A stretch of DNA of 64,000 bases from Mycobacterium paragordonae (GTDB taxonomy: Bacteria > Actinomycetota > Actinomycetes > Mycobacteriales > Mycobacteriaceae): positions 558,001-622,000 of the forward strand of contig NZ_CP025546.1 in the NCBI RefSeq assembly GCF_003614435.1, in the 5' to 3' direction. A model generated the notes under the pieces. The model saw nothing but the letters and a program-made list of their open reading frames with translations, did no database searches and was not told the origin of the DNA. Shown here piece by piece: positions 1-10,670 of this stretch. A program made the translations under genes and the position numbers. The stretch's first letter is position 1; every line of letters begins with the position of its first letter.

Positions 1-3000
1 GCCAGCCACGCCGTTGGCGCCATTGACACCGGCGCCACCCTTGCCGGCCGCGCCGCCCGCGCCGCCGTTGCTGGCCGTGCCGCCGTTGCCGTCCTTGCCC
101 GCGCTGCCGCCGGCGCCGGCACCGGCCTGACCGCCGGCGCCGCCATTACCGCCGTTGGCGCCGTTACCGCCGGCGCCGCCATCGCCACCGGCAGCGCCGG
201 CACCGTTGTTGACCCCGGCCACCCCGTTGGCGCCGCCGGCCCCGTTACCGCCCTTGCCCGCCGTGCCGGCGTCACCGCCGCTACCGGCCGCACCGCCGCT
301 ACCGGCCTTGCCCGCAGTGCCGCCGCCGGTGCCGCCGCTGCCGGCGTCACCGCCCTTGCCGCCGGCCCCGCCGTCGCCACCAGTGCCCGCGTTGCCGCCC
401 GCCTGACCGCCGCCGACACCGGTGCCGTATGCGTCTTCACCCGCCACGGCGTTGCCGCCGTTGAGACCGGAGCCGCCCTTGCCGCCCGCGCCGCCCTGGC
501 CGCCGGCGCCACCCGCGCCACCGTGGGTACCGGCTCCGCTGGCCGTCCCGCCGGCGCCGCCGTCGCCGCCCTTGCCGCCGGCGAAGCCACTGGTGCCGTT
601 GTCGCCCGCGTTGACGCCGTTGGTGCCGTTCGCTCCGGACAGACCGTTACCGCCGACGCCACCGTTGCCGCCATTGGCGCCCAGCCCACCGACGCCGTTC
701 GTGCCGTTGCCGGCCGGGCCTACGCCGCCATTGCCGCCGCCGCCGACCGCGCCGGCGTTGCCGCCCTTGCCGCCGGCGCCTCCGTCGATGGCGCCGGTCA
801 CGCCGTCGGCGCCGCGGCCACCGTCGCCCGCCGTGCCGGCGTTGCCGCCGAGACCACCATTGCCGCCCTTGCCGTCGGCGCCCGCGCTGCCGGTGAGTCC
901 ACCGGCCTTGCCGCCGGTGCCGCCGGTGCCGCCGTCGCCGCCCTTGCCGCCGGCCCCGCCGTCGCCGCCGGCCACGCCGGCGCCGTTGTTGAGGCCCGCC
1001 TTGCCGTCGGCACCGTTGACACCGGCGCCGCCGGCCCCGGCCGCCCCGCCTGCGCCGCCGTTGCTGGCCGCGCCGCCGTTGCCGTCCTTGCCGGCGCTGC
1101 CGCCGGCGCCCAGGCCGGCCTGACCGCCGGCGCCGCCGTTACCGCCGTTGGCGCCCTTGCCGCCCGCGCCGCCGTCGCCGCCGGTGTAGCCGTTGGGGCT
1201 GCCGGCGCTGCCGTCGTGACCGTGGGCGCCGATGCCGCCCTTGCCGGCCGTGCCGGCCGCGCCGCCGTTTCCGGCGTCTCCGCCGCTGCCTGCCTGACCT
1301 GCCACGCCGCCGCCGGTGCCGCCGCTGCCGGCGTTACCGCCCTTGCCGCCCGCTCCGCCGTCGCCACCGCTGCCGGCGTTGCCGCCGGCCTGGCCGTTCT
1401 GTCCGGCGCCATCGGTGGCCACCCCGTTGCCGCCGTCGACACCGCTGCCACCCTTGCCGCCCGCGCCGCCCTTACCGCCGGCCCCGCCGTCACCGCCATG
1501 GGTGCCGGACCCGCTGGCCGTTCCGCCGGCACCGCCGTCGCCGCCCTTGCCGCCGGCAAAGCCACTGGTGCCGTTGTCGCCCGCGTTGACGCCGTCGGTT
1601 CCGTTCGCTCCGGCCAGGCCGTTGCCGCCCGCGCCACCGTTGCCGCCGTTCGCGCCGGCGCCCGCGAGACCGCTCGCGCCGTTACCGGCCGGCCCGTTAC
1701 CGCCGGTGCCGCCGCCGCCGACCGCGCCCGCGTTGCCGCCCTTGCCGCCGGCGCCACCGTCGATCGCGCCGGTCACGCCGTCGGCACCGCGGCCGCCGTC
1801 ACCGGCCGTGCCGGCGTTGCCACCCTGGCCGCCGGCGCCGCCCTTGCCGTCGCCACCTGCCGTGCCGTTGGCGCCGCCGGCCTTGCCGCCGGTACCGCCG
1901 ACGCCGCCGTCGCCGCCCTTGCCGCCGGCCCCGCCGTCGCCACCCGCGACGCCCGCGCCATTGTTGGAGCCGGCCACGCCGTTGGCTCCGTTGACACCGG
2001 CGCCACCGCTACCGGCCGCGCCGCCGGCGCCGCCGTTGCTGGCCGCGCCGCCGTTGCCGTCCTTGCCCGCACTGCCGCCTGCGCCGGCACCGGCCTGACC
2101 GCCGGCGCCGCCGTTACCACCGCTGGCGCCCTTGCCGCCGGCCCCGCCGTCGCCGCCGGCGTAGCCGGAGCCGCTGTTGAGCCCGGCCACCCCGTTGGCG
2201 CCGGTGGCGCCGATTCCGCCCTTGCCGGCGGTGCCCGCGTCACCGCCGCTGCCGGCGTTGCCGCCGCTGCCGGCCTTGCCCGCGACGCCGCCGCCGGTGC
2301 CGCCGCTGCCGGCGTCGCCGCCCTTGCCGCCCGCCCCGCCGTCGCCGCCGCTGCCGGCGTTGCCGCCGGCCTGGCCGTTCTGCCCGGCGCCGTTGGTGAG
2401 CTGGCCGTTGTAGCCGTCCACGCCCCAGCCGCCCTTGCCGCCGGCCCCACCGACACCGCCGGCGCCGCCGTCACCGCCGTGGGTGCCCGAACCGCTGGCC
2501 GTGCCACCGGCGCCGCCGTCACCGCCCCGACCGCCGGCCACGCCGTTGCCGCCGCTGTCGCCGGCGCTGACGCCGTTGGTTCCGGCCGTTCCGGCCAGTC
2601 CGTTACCGCCGGCGCCGCCGTCGCCACCATTGGCGCCCAGCCCGCTGAGGCCGTTTGCGCCGTTGCCGGCCGGCCCGGTACCACCGCTGCCGCCAAGGCC
2701 CACCGCCCCGGCGTTACCGCCCTTGCCGCCCGCACCGCCGTCGACGAGGTTGCCGGCCCCGGTCACTCCGTCGGCACCGCGACCGCCGTCACCGGCTGTG
2801 CCCGCGTTGCCGCCGTGCCCGCCGGCACCGCCCTTGCCGTCGGCGCCCGCGGTTGCCCCGGACCCACCGGCCTGGCCGCCGGTGCCGCCGCTTCCGCCGG
2901 CACCACCCTTGCCGCCCGCTCCGCCGTCGCCGCCGGCCACACCCGCGCCGTTGTTGGACCCGGCCACGCCGTTCGCGCCGTCCACACCGGCGCCGCCGGA

Positions 3001-6000
3001 GCCGGCCGCGCCGCCGGCGCCACCGCTGCTGGCCGCGCCACCGTTGCCGTTGGCTCCCGCACTGCCGCCGGTTCCGGTGCCGGCCGCGCCGCCGACGCCG
3101 CCCTTGCCGCCGTCGCCGCCCTTACCGCCGGCGCCGCCGTCACCACCGGCATAGCCGGCGCCGTTGTTGACCCCGGCCGCGCCGTTCGCGCCGCCGGCGC
3201 CGCCGCCACCCTGGCCTGCCACACCCGCGTTGCCGCCGCTACCCGCCGCGCCACCGCTACCGGCCGTGCCGGCCGCGCCGCCCAGGCCGGTTCCGCCCGC
3301 GGCCCCGCCCTTACCGCCGTCCCCACCGGCGCCACCGCTACCGGCATTCCCGCCGGCCTTGCCGGCGCCGCCGTTGCCATTGGTGGCGACGCCGTCGGAG
3401 CCATCCACACCGCTGCCGCCGCTGCCGCCCTGGCCGCCCGTACCACCGGCGCCACCCGCGCCGCCGTGCGTGCCTGCGCCGCCCGCGGCGCCACCGGCAC
3501 CACCGTCGCCGCCCTTGCCGCCGGCCAGACCATTCGTGCCGCTGTCACCCGCGTTGACGCCGTTGCTGCCGTTGCCGCCCGCCGCGCCGTTGCCGCCGGC
3601 GCCGCCGCTACCGCCGTTGCCGATGTTGCCGCCGGCACCGCCCGCGCCGCCGCTGCCGCCGCTGGCGCCCGCCACCGTGGCGCTGTAGCCCGCGCCGCCG
3701 TCGCCGCCGGAGCCGGCCGGACCCACTACCGCTGCGCCGTTGGCGCCCTTGACGCCGGTGCCGCTTCCGCTGCCGTTGACGCCGCCGTTGCCGCCGTTGC
3801 CGGCGGTACCGGCATTGCCGCCCTTGCCGCCCGCGGCGCCGTCGATGTGGTTGGCGTCGCCGGTCGCGCCGATACCGCCGTCACCGGGCCGCCCGGCCGC
3901 GCCACCGTCGCCGCCGGCGCCACCGGCACCCGCCGCGCCCGCGACGCCCGTGCCCAGCACCTTTCCGGCCTGGCCGCCCGCGCCACCGGTGCCACCGGCG
4001 CCGCCGTCGCCACCACTACCGCCGGCCTGACCCGCCTGACCCGACGCGGCGCCGTCCTTGCCGTCGACGCCGAACCCGCCGGCGCCACCGGCGCCACCGT
4101 GACCGCCGGCTCCGCCGGCACCGCTGTTGCCGGAGATGGAACCGCCGTTACCGCCCGCGCCGCCGCTACCGCCGGATCCACCGGCCGTGCCGCTGGTGCC
4201 GCTGTCGCCCGCGTTGAGCCCGTTGACGCCGGCCTTGCCGGCCGCCCCGTTCCCGCCGGCGCCGCCGGCCCCACCGTTGCCGTAGTTGCCGCCGTGGCCG
4301 CCGGCGCCCCCGTTGCCGCCGCTGGCGCCCGCGACGGAGCCCAGGGACGCGTCGTAGCCGGCCCCACCGTTGCCGCCGTTACCACCGGTGCCGGTGACCG
4401 TGGTGCCCGTCTTGCCGTGCGCGCCGACGACCGATCCGGACCCGCCGGTGCCGCCGGCGGCGCCGACGCCGTTGTTGCCGCCGTTGCCGCCGTTGCCGCC
4501 GTTCGGGCTCGCCGCGTTGCCCGCCGCGCCGTTGCCGCCGTTACCGCCGAAGCCGCCGGTGCCGCCGTCACCGCCGGCGCCACCACGGCCGGTGATGCCG
4601 GACTCGCCGAACAGCAGGCCACCACGGCCGGCCGCGCCGCCGTTTCCGCCGTTGCCGCCGATGGCGCCGGTGCCGCCGTCGCCGCCGTTGGTTCCATTGT
4701 CGCTGGGATAGGTTCCGTCGATCCCGTTGGCGCCCTGGGTGCCGGTGCCGCCCTTGCCGCCGATTCCGCCGTTGCCGCCGTTGCCGCCGTCGCTGAAGAG
4801 CAGGCCGCCGCGGCCGCCGGCCCCGCCGTTGCCGCCGGCGCCACCGTTGACCCCGATCGACCCGGCTCCGCCGTTGGCGCCGTTGCCGCCGACGCCGCCG
4901 TTGCCGTACAGCCATCCGCCGTTGCCGCCGGCGCCGCCGGTACCGCCGGGGTTGCCGGCGCCGCTGGATCCGCCGCTACCGCCGGTGCCACCGGTACCCA
5001 ACAGCCAGCCCGCATTGCCGCCGAGCCCGCCGGTACCGCCGGCCGCGGCGCCGGCGCCGCCGGTACCGCCCGCTCCACCGGCGCCGTAGAGCCCGCCGGA
5101 GCCGCCGGCGCCACCCAGGCCGCCGTTGCCGCTCTGACCGATACCGCCCGCGCCGCCGGCTCCGCCCGACCCGCCGGAGAGCCAGCCCGCGTCGCCACCC
5201 GTTCCGCCGCCGCCACCGGTCGAGCCCATGCCGCCGGCACCACCGGCGCCGCCCGCGCCGGTGAGCAGACCGCCGTGACCGCCGTGGCCGCCGAACCCGG
5301 CCTGGCCGCCGACGGTCGGACCGGCACCGCCGGATCCGCCGGCGCCGCCGTTGCTGAACAGGTACGCGTCGCCGCCGCGGCCGCCGGTCCCGCCGACCCC
5401 GGTCGGACTGGTGTTGCCGCCACCGGCGCCACCGGTCCCGCCGTCGCCGTACAGGTAGCCGCCGTTGCCGCCGCCCGCACCCCAGCCGCCGTTCGCGCCG
5501 GTGCCGCCGGCGCCGCCGGTGCCCCCGGCGCCGATCAGCCAGGCCCGGCCACCGGCCCCGCCGGCGCCACCCGTTCCCAGGGCGTTGAGGTTGGCGCCAC
5601 CGGCGCCGCCGGCGCCGCCGCTGCCGTATAGCCATCCGCCGGCACCGCCGGCGCCACCGGCGCCACCATTGCCGGTCGTCGAGGCGCCGCCGGCCCCGCC
5701 GACCCCGCCGTTACCTATGAATCCGGCACTGCCGCCGGCGCCGCCGGCCTGTCCGCTGGCTCCCGCCGCACCCGAGCCGCCGTTGCCCCACAGCAACCCG
5801 CCCGCGCCGCCCGCCGCGCCGGGCGTGCTGCCGTTGGCTCCGTCGCCGATCAGTGGACGTCCGAGCAGCGCCTGAGTGGGGGCATTGATCGCCCCGAGCA
5901 CCGCCTGCTCGAGTCCGGCCAGCGGTGCCGCGTTGGTGGCCTCGGCGATGCCGTAGGCGCCCGCGCCGGTGGAAAGGTTCTGCAGGAACTGACTGTGGAA

Positions 6001-6213
6001 GGCGGCGGCCTGGGCGCTGATCGTCTGGTATGCCTGCCCGTGGTTGCCGAACAGCGCGGCGATGGCGGTCGACACCTCGTCCTGCGCCGCGGCCAGTAGC
6101 TCGGTGGTGGACGCCGCCGCGACAGCGTTGGCCCGCTCCAGCGTGGCCCCCAGTCCGGCCAGATCCGACGCCGCGGCTGACAGCACGTCCGGCGATGCAA
6201 TTACGTACGACAT
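1..6213 (-). CDS. PE_PGRS family protein, very large, 3' end outside window
   Basis: The minus-strand frame is open from an ATG at 6213 to the window edge, giving at least 2071 codons with no stop. Residues 1-95 form a PE domain (starts [10 protein letters not shown]; contains the [12 protein letters not shown] and [12 protein letters not shown] helices). A linker helix and the [11 protein letters not shown] anchor follow at about 118-128. All the rest is GGA/GGN PGRS repeat. PE_PGRS proteins are exported by ESX-5 to the mycobacterial surface; the function of this one is unknown. The PGRS part contains long-period repeats of about 975-987 bp (see findings). The length is extreme for the family, so an assembly error in the repeats is possible, although the frame is intact throughout. 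Long GC-rich frames on the opposite strand are shadows. Confidence 0.9.
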   Translation of the reverse strand, partial: MSYVIASPDVLSAAASDLAGLGATLERANAVAAASTTELLAAAQDEVSTAIAALFGNHGQAYQTISAQAAAFHSQFLQNLSTGAGAYGIAEATNAAPLAGLEQAVLGAINAPTQALLGRPLIGDGANGSTPGAAGGAGGLLWGNGGSGAAGASGQAGGAGGSAGFIGNGGVGGAGGASTTGNGGAGGAGGAGGWLYGSGGAGGAGGANLNALGTGGAGGAGGRAWLIGAGGTGGAGGTGANGGWGAGGGNGGYLYGDGGTGGAGGGNTSPTGVGGTGGRGGDAYLFSNGGAGGSGGAGPTVGGQAGFGGHGGHGGLLTGAGGAGGAGGMGSTGGGGGTGGDAGWLSGGSGGAGGAGGIGQSGNGGLGGAGGSGGLYGAGGAGGTGGAGAAAGGTGGLGGNAGWLLGTGGTGGSGGSSGAGNPGGTGGAGGNGGWLYGNGGVGGNGANGGAGSIGVNGGAGGNGGAGGRGGLLFSDGGNGGNGGIGGKGGTGTQGANGIDGTYPSDNGTNGGDGGTGAIGGNGGNGGAAGRGGLLFGESGITGRGGAGGDGGTGGFGGNGGNGAAGNAASPNGGNGGNGGNNGVGAAGGTGGSGSVVGAHGKTGTTVTGTGGNGGNGGAGYDASLGSVAGASGGNGGAGGHGGNYGNGGAGGAGGNGAAGKAGVNGLNAGDSGTSGTAGGSGGSGGAGGNGGSISGNSGAGGAGGHGGAGGAGGFGVDGKDGAASGQAGQAGGSGGDGGAGGTGGAGGQAGKVLGTGVAGAAGAGGAGGDGGAAGRPGDGGIGATGDANHIDGAAGGKGGNAGTAGNGGNGGVNGSGSGTGVKGANGAAVVGPAGSGGDGGAGYSATVAGASGGSGGAGGAGGNIGNGGSGGAGGNGAAGGNGSNGVNAGDSGTNGLAGGKGGDGGAGGAAGGAGTHGGAGGAGGTGGQGGSGGSGVDGSDGVATNGNGGAGKAGGNAGSGGAGGDGGKGGAAGGTGLGGAAGTAGSGGAAGSGGNAGVAGQGGGGAGGANGAAGVNNGAGYAGGDGGAGGKGGDGGKGGVGGAAGTGTGGSAGANGNGGAASSGGAGGAAGSGGAGVDGANGVAGSNNGAGVAGGDGGAGGKGGAGGSGGTGGQAGGSGATAGADGKGGAGGHGGNAGTAGDGGRGADGVTGAGNLVDGGAGGKGGNAGAVGLGGSGGTGPAGNGANGLSGLGANGGDGGAGGNGLAGTAGTNGVSAGDSGGNGVAGGRGGDGGAGGTASGSGTHGGDGGAGGVGGAGGKGGWGVDGYNGQLTNGAGQNGQAGGNAGSGGDGGAGGKGGDAGSGGTGGGVAGKAGSGGNAGSGGDAGTAGKGGIGATGANGVAGLNSGSGYAGGDGGAGGKGASGGNGGAGGQAGAGAGGSAGKDGNGGAASNGGAGGAAGSGGAGVNGANGVAGSNNGAGVAGGDGGAGGKGGDGGVGGTGGKAGGANGTAGGDGKGGAGGQGGNAGTAGDGGRGADGVTGAIDGGAGGKGGNAGAVGGGGTGGNGPAGNGASGLAGAGANGGNGGAGGNGLAGANGTDGVNAGDNGTSGFAGGKGGDGGAGGTASGSGTHGGDGGAGGKGGAGGKGGSGVDGGNGVATDGAGQNGQAGGNAGSGGDGGAGGKGGNAGSGGTGGGVAGQAGSGGDAGNGGAAGTAGKGGIGAHGHDGSAGSPNGYTGGDGGAGGKGANGGNGGAGGQAGLGAGGSAGKDGNGGAASNGGAGGAAGAGGAGVNGADGKAGLNNGAGVAGGDGGAGGKGGDGGTGGTGGKAGGLTGSAGADGKGGNGGLGGNAGTAGDGGRGADGVTGAIDGGAGGKGGNAGAVGGGGNGGVGPAGNGTNGVGGLGANGGNGGVGGNGLSGANGTNGVNAGDNGTSGFAGGKGGDGGAGGTASGAGTHGGAGGAGGQGGAGGKGGSGLNGGNAVAGEDAYGTGVGGGQAGGNAGTGGDGGAGGKGGDAGSGGTGGGTAGKAGSGGAAGSGGDAGTAGKGGNGAGGANGVAGVNNGAGAAGGDGGAGGNGANGGNGGAGGQAGAGAGGSAGKDGNGGTASNGGAGGAAGKGGAGVNGANGVAG

Positions 6214-6300
6214 TGGGAACCGCCCACTAACTAAGTCACGACCAAGAGGTCGTTTGATGTCCCCAGGTCATGCTGATCGGCCAGGCCGATACGGACGATA
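6214..6300 (-). promoter_or_regulatory. 5' leader of the first PE_PGRS gene with two hairpins
   Basis: This leader carries CGACC-aaga-GGTCG (6239-6252) and ATCGGCC-A-GGCCGAT (6276-6290), both perfect inverted repeats. The block is nearly identical to the leader of the next PE_PGRS gene at 9249-9335, where both palindromes are preserved although their loops differ. That suggests RNA structure or protein sites kept by selection after duplication. No exact promoter could be assigned. Confidence 0.55.
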
Positions 6301-6477
6301 ACTGGAAAACGCCGTTTACATACTGACTTTTGTCCAAAAACAGGCTAAAGCATCTAAATAGTTTCTAAACAGTGGTCTGCGCCACACTTAGGTGATCTAA
6401 GTCGGGTCAACATGGGGCGCGGAGCACTCTCCAGCGCGCCAGGTACGACTGGCGGTACCGGGTGCTGCTTCGTTTAG

Positions 6478-6510
6478 CGGATGGTCATCCGTGAATAGCG
6501 GATAACCGCT
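6478..6510 (-). terminator. possible terminator hairpins after the 6513-9248 PE_PGRS gene
   Basis: Two short perfect inverted repeats lie just past the stop codon of the minus-strand gene: AGCGG-ataa-CCGCT (6497-6510) and CGGATG-gt-CATCCG (6478-6491). There is no U tract, as is common for mycobacterial intrinsic terminators. The rest of the 299-bp spacer (6214-6477) holds the leader of the downstream PE_PGRS gene and no gene that I can see. Confidence 0.35.
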
Positions 6511-6512
6511 GC

Positions 6513-9248
6513 CTACCCCGCAGTGCCGGGCTGCCCGAAGAAGCCGCCGCGACCTCCGCCGCCACCTGCGCCGGTGGTTCCGGCCGGAACGCCGGTACCG
6601 CCCGAGCCGCCACCGCCGCCGTTGCCGCCGTTGCCGATGAAGGTGGCGTTGCCGCCGCCACCACCGTTGCCGCCGGGTCCGCCGGGCTGCTGGCTCTGGT
6701 TGTCGCCGCCGGCGCCGCCGACGCCCCCGGCCCCGCCGTTACCGAAGATGAATCCGCTGTTGCCGGCGACGCCACCGGACCCACCTGCCGCGCCCGCCCC
6801 GGCGGCGTTGTTCCCGTCACCGGCCGCGCCGCCGGCCCCACCGGCCCCGCCGTCGCCGAGTAGGAACGTCGACGCGCCGGCGCCGCCGTTACCGCCCGCG
6901 CCGCCGGTGGCGTTGATACCGCCCGCCCCGCCGGCGCCACCGGCGCCGCCGTAGGCGCCGTTTCCGTAGATGAAACCGCTGCCACCGGCATTGCCGCCCT
7001 GGCCGCCGGCACCCGCGGCCGTGCTGACGTTGTGGTCGCCGCCGCTACCGCCGGCGCCGCCGTGGCCGCCGGTGCCGAAGATGCGGGCGATGCCGCCGTT
7101 GCCGCCGACGCCGCCGTGGCCGGCCGTCGCGAGGAAGGTGCCGCTCCCGCCGGCGCCGCCCGTGCCGCCGTCTCCGCCGATGCCCCAGATCCAGCCCGCG
7201 TCACCGCCGGCGCCCCCGGCGCCGCCGTTGCCGGAACCGGCGATGGTGACCAGTCCGGCACCGCCGCTGCCGCCGTTCCCGCCGAAGCCGAACAGCAGTC
7301 CGGCGGCGCCGCCGTTGCCGCCGGCCCACCCGTTGCCGTCGGCGACGGTGGACAACCCGGCACTGCCCGCGCCGCCGTGGCCGCCGCTGCCCAGCAGCCA
7401 GGACCTGCCCCCGGCACCGCCGTCGGAGGGCAGTTCGATTCCGCCATTGCCGCCGTTGCCGCCGTCGCCGAACAACAGGCCGCCGTTGGCGCCGGCCCGC
7501 GCGGTGCCGCCGTCACCGCCGTTGCCGATCAAGAACCCGGCCCGGCCCGCGGTGCCGCCGATCACGCCATTGCCGCCATGCCCGCCATTGCCGAACAGCC
7601 AGGAGTTCCCGCCGCCACCGCCGATGCCGTCGCCCGCGCCGCCGCCTCCGCCGTTCCCGCCGCCGCCGCCGTTGCCGAGCAGGAATCCGGCATTTCCGCC
7701 GTTCGCGCCGTTGCCGCCGAGGCCGCTGGTGCTGCTCCCGCCGCTGCCGCCGATGCCGCCCCGGCCGAACAGCCAGGCGTTGCCTGCCGTGCCGCCGTTG
7801 CCTGCGGTGCCGTTGAGGAAGGTCGTCGAGCCGCCGTGGCCGCCGGACCCGCCGGTGCCGATCAGGTAGCCGCCGTTTGCTCCGGCGCCGCCGGCACCGC
7901 CGACCCCGGTCGCACTGCTGGCCCCAGCACCGCCGGAGCCGCCCTCGCCGAGGAGATATGCATTGCCGCCGGCCCCGCCGGCCCCGCCCGCGCCGTTACC
8001 GCCCAGGTTGGCGCCGCCGTTGCCGCCGACGCCCCCGCTGCCGATCAACAGACCACCGGCTGCTCCCGCGCCCCCGGCGCCACCGAAGCCGGCCAGGCTG
8101 ACGCCGCCGGTACCGCCATTACCGCCGTAGCCGATCAGCACCGCGGCCCCGCCGGAGCCGCCGGCCCCGGCGTCGGCGCCCACGCTGCTGCCGCCGGCAC
8201 CACCATGTCCGCCCAGCCCCACCAGCCAGGCATTGCCGCCGATGCCCCCGGCGCCGCCGGCACCCGTCCCGGCGGCGTCGCCGCCGGCTCCACCCGAGCC
8301 CGCGATGCCCAGGACGGCGTTGCCGCCGGACCCGCCCGCGCCGCCCGCGCCGAGCAGGGTGCCGTCACCGCCGTCGCCGCCGAATCCGGCGTTGCCGAAC
8401 AATCCGGCGTTGGCGCCGGCGCCGCCGGCCCCACCGGCTCCGGTGCCGGTAGCGCTGCCGCCGGCCCCGCCCGAACCGGCGTTGCCGTACAGCAGCCCGC
8501 CGCCGCCACCGGCCGCGCCCGCCGCGCCATCGGCGCTGACACTCGACCCGCCGGCCCCGCCGGCGCCGCCACTGCCGATCAGGCGGGCGGCGCCACCGAC
8601 CCCGCCGAGGCCGCCAGTGCCCACGCCGGCGGTGTTGTTCCCGCCAGCCCCGCCGGCGCCGCCGTTGCCGTACAACCAGCCGCCGTTGCCGCCGGCCCCA
8701 CCGGCCCCGCCGGCACCCGTCGCCGAGTTCCCGCCGGCGCCGCCGGCGCCGCCGTGGCCGATCAATCCGGCCGAACCGCCGGCCCCGCCGGCCTGACCGG
8801 CCGCGCCCGATCCGCCTCTACCGCCGTTGCCGTACAGGTAGCCACCCGGTTTACCGGCGGCACCGGTCCCGTCGACCCCGTCGGCGCCGTCACCGATCAG
8901 CGGCCGTCCGAACAGCACCTCGGTCGGCTGGTTGATCAGGTCGATCAGCGGCTGCAGCGGGGACGCGGCGGCGGCCTCGGCGGCGGTGTACGCACTCGCG
9001 CCCGAGGACAGGGCCTGGATGAACCGGCTGTGGAAGGACGCGGCTTCCGCGCTGACCGCCTGGTAGGCCTGGCCATGGTCGCCGAACAGTGCGGCGATGG
9101 CGGTCGACACCTCGTCCTGCGCCGCGGACAGCAGCTCGGTGGTGGAGGCCGCCGCGGCCGCGTTGGCGCGCTCCAGCGCGGCCCCGAGGCCGGTCAGATT
9201 CGACGCGGCGCCCGACAGTAGGTCCGGCGATGCAACTACATACGACAT
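6513..9248 (-). CDS. PE_PGRS family protein (911 aa)
   Basis: This is a complete PE_PGRS gene. The PE domain covers residues 1-95 ([29 protein letters not shown]), followed by a linker and [11 protein letters not shown] at about 114-124, then PGRS repeats to the end with no separate C-terminal domain. The protein finishes in a Gly-rich, Phe-containing tail ([14 protein letters not shown]). The PE domain closely resembles that of the neighbouring gene starting at 6213 (shared [12 protein letters not shown] and STTELL segments), and the two leaders match as well, so the pair looks like a tandem duplication followed by divergence of the PGRS part. The family is exported by ESX-5; the specific role is unknown. 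The ATG at 9248 is preceded by the conserved leader rather than a strong Shine-Dalgarno sequence. Confidence 0.93.
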   Translation of the reverse strand: MSYVVASPDLLSGAASNLTGLGAALERANAAAAASTTELLSAAQDEVSTAIAALFGDHGQAYQAVSAEAASFHSRFIQALSSGASAYTAAEAAAASPLQPLIDLINQPTEVLFGRPLIGDGADGVDGTGAAGKPGGYLYGNGGRGGSGAAGQAGGAGGSAGLIGHGGAGGAGGNSATGAGGAGGAGGNGGWLYGNGGAGGAGGNNTAGVGTGGLGGVGGAARLIGSGGAGGAGGSSVSADGAAGAAGGGGGLLYGNAGSGGAGGSATGTGAGGAGGAGANAGLFGNAGFGGDGGDGTLLGAGGAGGSGGNAVLGIAGSGGAGGDAAGTGAGGAGGIGGNAWLVGLGGHGGAGGSSVGADAGAGGSGGAAVLIGYGGNGGTGGVSLAGFGGAGGAGAAGGLLIGSGGVGGNGGANLGGNGAGGAGGAGGNAYLLGEGGSGGAGASSATGVGGAGGAGANGGYLIGTGGSGGHGGSTTFLNGTAGNGGTAGNAWLFGRGGIGGSGGSSTSGLGGNGANGGNAGFLLGNGGGGGNGGGGGAGDGIGGGGGNSWLFGNGGHGGNGVIGGTAGRAGFLIGNGGDGGTARAGANGGLLFGDGGNGGNGGIELPSDGGAGGRSWLLGSGGHGGAGSAGLSTVADGNGWAGGNGGAAGLLFGFGGNGGSGGAGLVTIAGSGNGGAGGAGGDAGWIWGIGGDGGTGGAGGSGTFLATAGHGGVGGNGGIARIFGTGGHGGAGGSGGDHNVSTAAGAGGQGGNAGGSGFIYGNGAYGGAGGAGGAGGINATGGAGGNGGAGASTFLLGDGGAGGAGGAAGDGNNAAGAGAAGGSGGVAGNSGFIFGNGGAGGVGGAGGDNQSQQPGGPGGNGGGGGNATFIGNGGNGGGGGSGGTGVPAGTTGAGGGGGRGGFFGQPGTAG

Positions 9249-9335
9249 GGGAACCGCCCACTCGCTAGGTCACGACCACAGAGGTCGTGTCATGTCCCCC
9301 GGTCATGTTGATCGGCTAAGCCGATACGACGATAA
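9249..9335 (-). promoter_or_regulatory. 5' leader of the second PE_PGRS gene with two hairpins
   Basis: CACGACC-acaga-GGTCGTG (9271-9289) and ATCGGCT-A-AGCCGAT (9311-9325) are perfect inverted repeats in the same order and spacing as in the leader at 6214-6300. In the second hairpin a C-to-T change in the left arm is matched by a G-to-A change in the right arm, so pairing is retained. The remaining spacer up to 9485 also holds the start region of the divergent CoA transferase gene. Confidence 0.55.
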
Positions 9336-9485
9336 CTGGAATCCGCCCAAAACAAACTGGCTTATGGCTAAAAAGCGGTAAACACATCCAAATAGTTTCG
9401 AGAATGTGGTCTACGCCACATCCCCGCATCTCGGCACCGGTGCCCCCGCATCCGCGCATCCGCGGCTGCGAGCAACCATGGTGGG

Positions 9486-10670
9486 GTGAGTTCGGGCCCG
9501 CCTGCCGCCGACCCCGCCCGGGAGTGGGGGCGCAGCGGCATGGCCTACCTCACCGGTCTGCCCGGCCCCGAATTCCACGCGCCCGACTTCTCCCGCGCCG
9601 GCGTGCTCGAACACGCCCGCCGTCTTGCTCCCGAGGCGGCCACCTGGCTGACGGGGCGCGCCGCGCTGCTCGGGCTCACCCGGGCCGGGCGGGTGTCGGC
9701 CGGCGGCGCCACCCAGCTGCTGGCGGCGCGCGACGGCTGGTGCGCGATCACCCTGTCCCGTCCCGACGACGTCGCCGCCGTCCCCGCATTGTTGTCGGCC
9801 GACACGGTCGCGGACCCGTGGCCGGCGTTGCGCCGCTGGGTTGCGACCCGCCCGGCGACCCAGATCGTCGAACGCGCGGCGCTGCTGGACATCCCCGCGG
9901 CCGTGCTGGGGGAGACCGCCGCGGCGTCGCCGCGGGTGCGCGAGACGGGGCCGCGGGAACGGCTGAACGGCCCGGCCGGACTGCTGGTGGCCGACCTGTC
10001 CTCGATGTGGGCCGGTCCGTTGTGCGGGCAGTTGCTGGCCCGGGCGGGCGCTACCGTCGTCAAGGTGGAAAGTCCCGCCCGGCCCGACGGCACCCGGGCC
10101 GGCAACCCGAAGTTCTTCGACTGGATCAATGGCTCGAAGCTGTCCTACTGCCTGGACTTCGACCGGCAGGCCGGCGAGTTGCGGGACCTGCTGACGGTCG
10201 CCGACGTCGTGATCGAAGGTTCGCGGCCCGACGCGCTGGCGCGCCGGCGCCTGGGACCGGACGACATCCCGCCGCGAGCCGGCCGGACGTGGCTGCGGAT
10301 AACCGGTCACGGGCCGCAGTCCCGGCGACCGGCCTTCGGCGACGATGCGGCGGTGGCCGGCGGATTGGTCGGCAGATTCGTGAGGGGAGGGCCGGTCTTC
10401 TGCGGGGACGCCATCGCCGACCCGCTCACCGGGCTGGAAGCCGCCCGGGCGGTGCTGGATTCGCTTCATCGCGGCGGCGGCGAGCTGATCGAAGTGGCCA
10501 TGGCCGCGGTGGCCGCGACCTATGCTGCGGTGCCGACCTGCCCCGCGCGTTCCGACCAGCCGGTGTGTGCGCCGCAGGCTCCCGACGTGGCCGGCGTGGC
10601 CGCCGTACTGGGGGCCGACAACGACGCCGTACGCCATCTGGTCGCCGAAAGACGTTGCCTCTCATGCTGA
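9486..10670 (+). CDS. family III (CaiB/BaiF-like) CoA transferase, 394 aa
   Basis: This is predicted to move CoA between acyl thioesters and free acids. Residues about 155-300 carry the family III Rossmann part: LLVADLSSMWAGPLCGQLLARAGATVVKVE, then FFDWINGSKLS and the VIEGSRPDALARRRLG segment. The first 150 residues contain GGATQLLAARDGWCAITLSRPDDV, which resembles the segment normally found after the Rossmann part in CaiB-like proteins, so the domain order looks permuted. The start is GTG at 9486. The stop overlaps the ATG of the amidohydrolase gene by 7 bp, so the two are translationally coupled. The substrate cannot be read from the sequence. I do not recall this gene at this place in M. 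tuberculosis. Confidence 0.8.
   Translation: MSSGPPAADPAREWGRSGMAYLTGLPGPEFHAPDFSRAGVLEHARRLAPEAATWLTGRAALLGLTRAGRVSAGGATQLLAARDGWCAITLSRPDDVAAVPALLSADTVADPWPALRRWVATRPATQIVERAALLDIPAAVLGETAAASPRVRETGPRERLNGPAGLLVADLSSMWAGPLCGQLLARAGATVVKVESPARPDGTRAGNPKFFDWINGSKLSYCLDFDRQAGELRDLLTVADVVIEGSRPDALARRRLGPDDIPPRAGRTWLRITGHGPQSRRPAFGDDAAVAGGLVGRFVRGGPVFCGDAIADPLTGLEAARAVLDSLHRGGGELIEVAMAAVAATYAAVPTCPARSDQPVCAPQAPDVAGVAAVLGADNDAVRHLVAERRCLSC

Noticed and set aside
523..5631. A 1702-codon open frame on the plus strand, rich in Ala/Val/Gly
   Set aside because: It is the antisense shadow of the PE_PGRS gene: repeated GCC/GGC codons leave no stops on several frames. It has no start signal, no known domain, and the PE domain is encoded on the minus strand.
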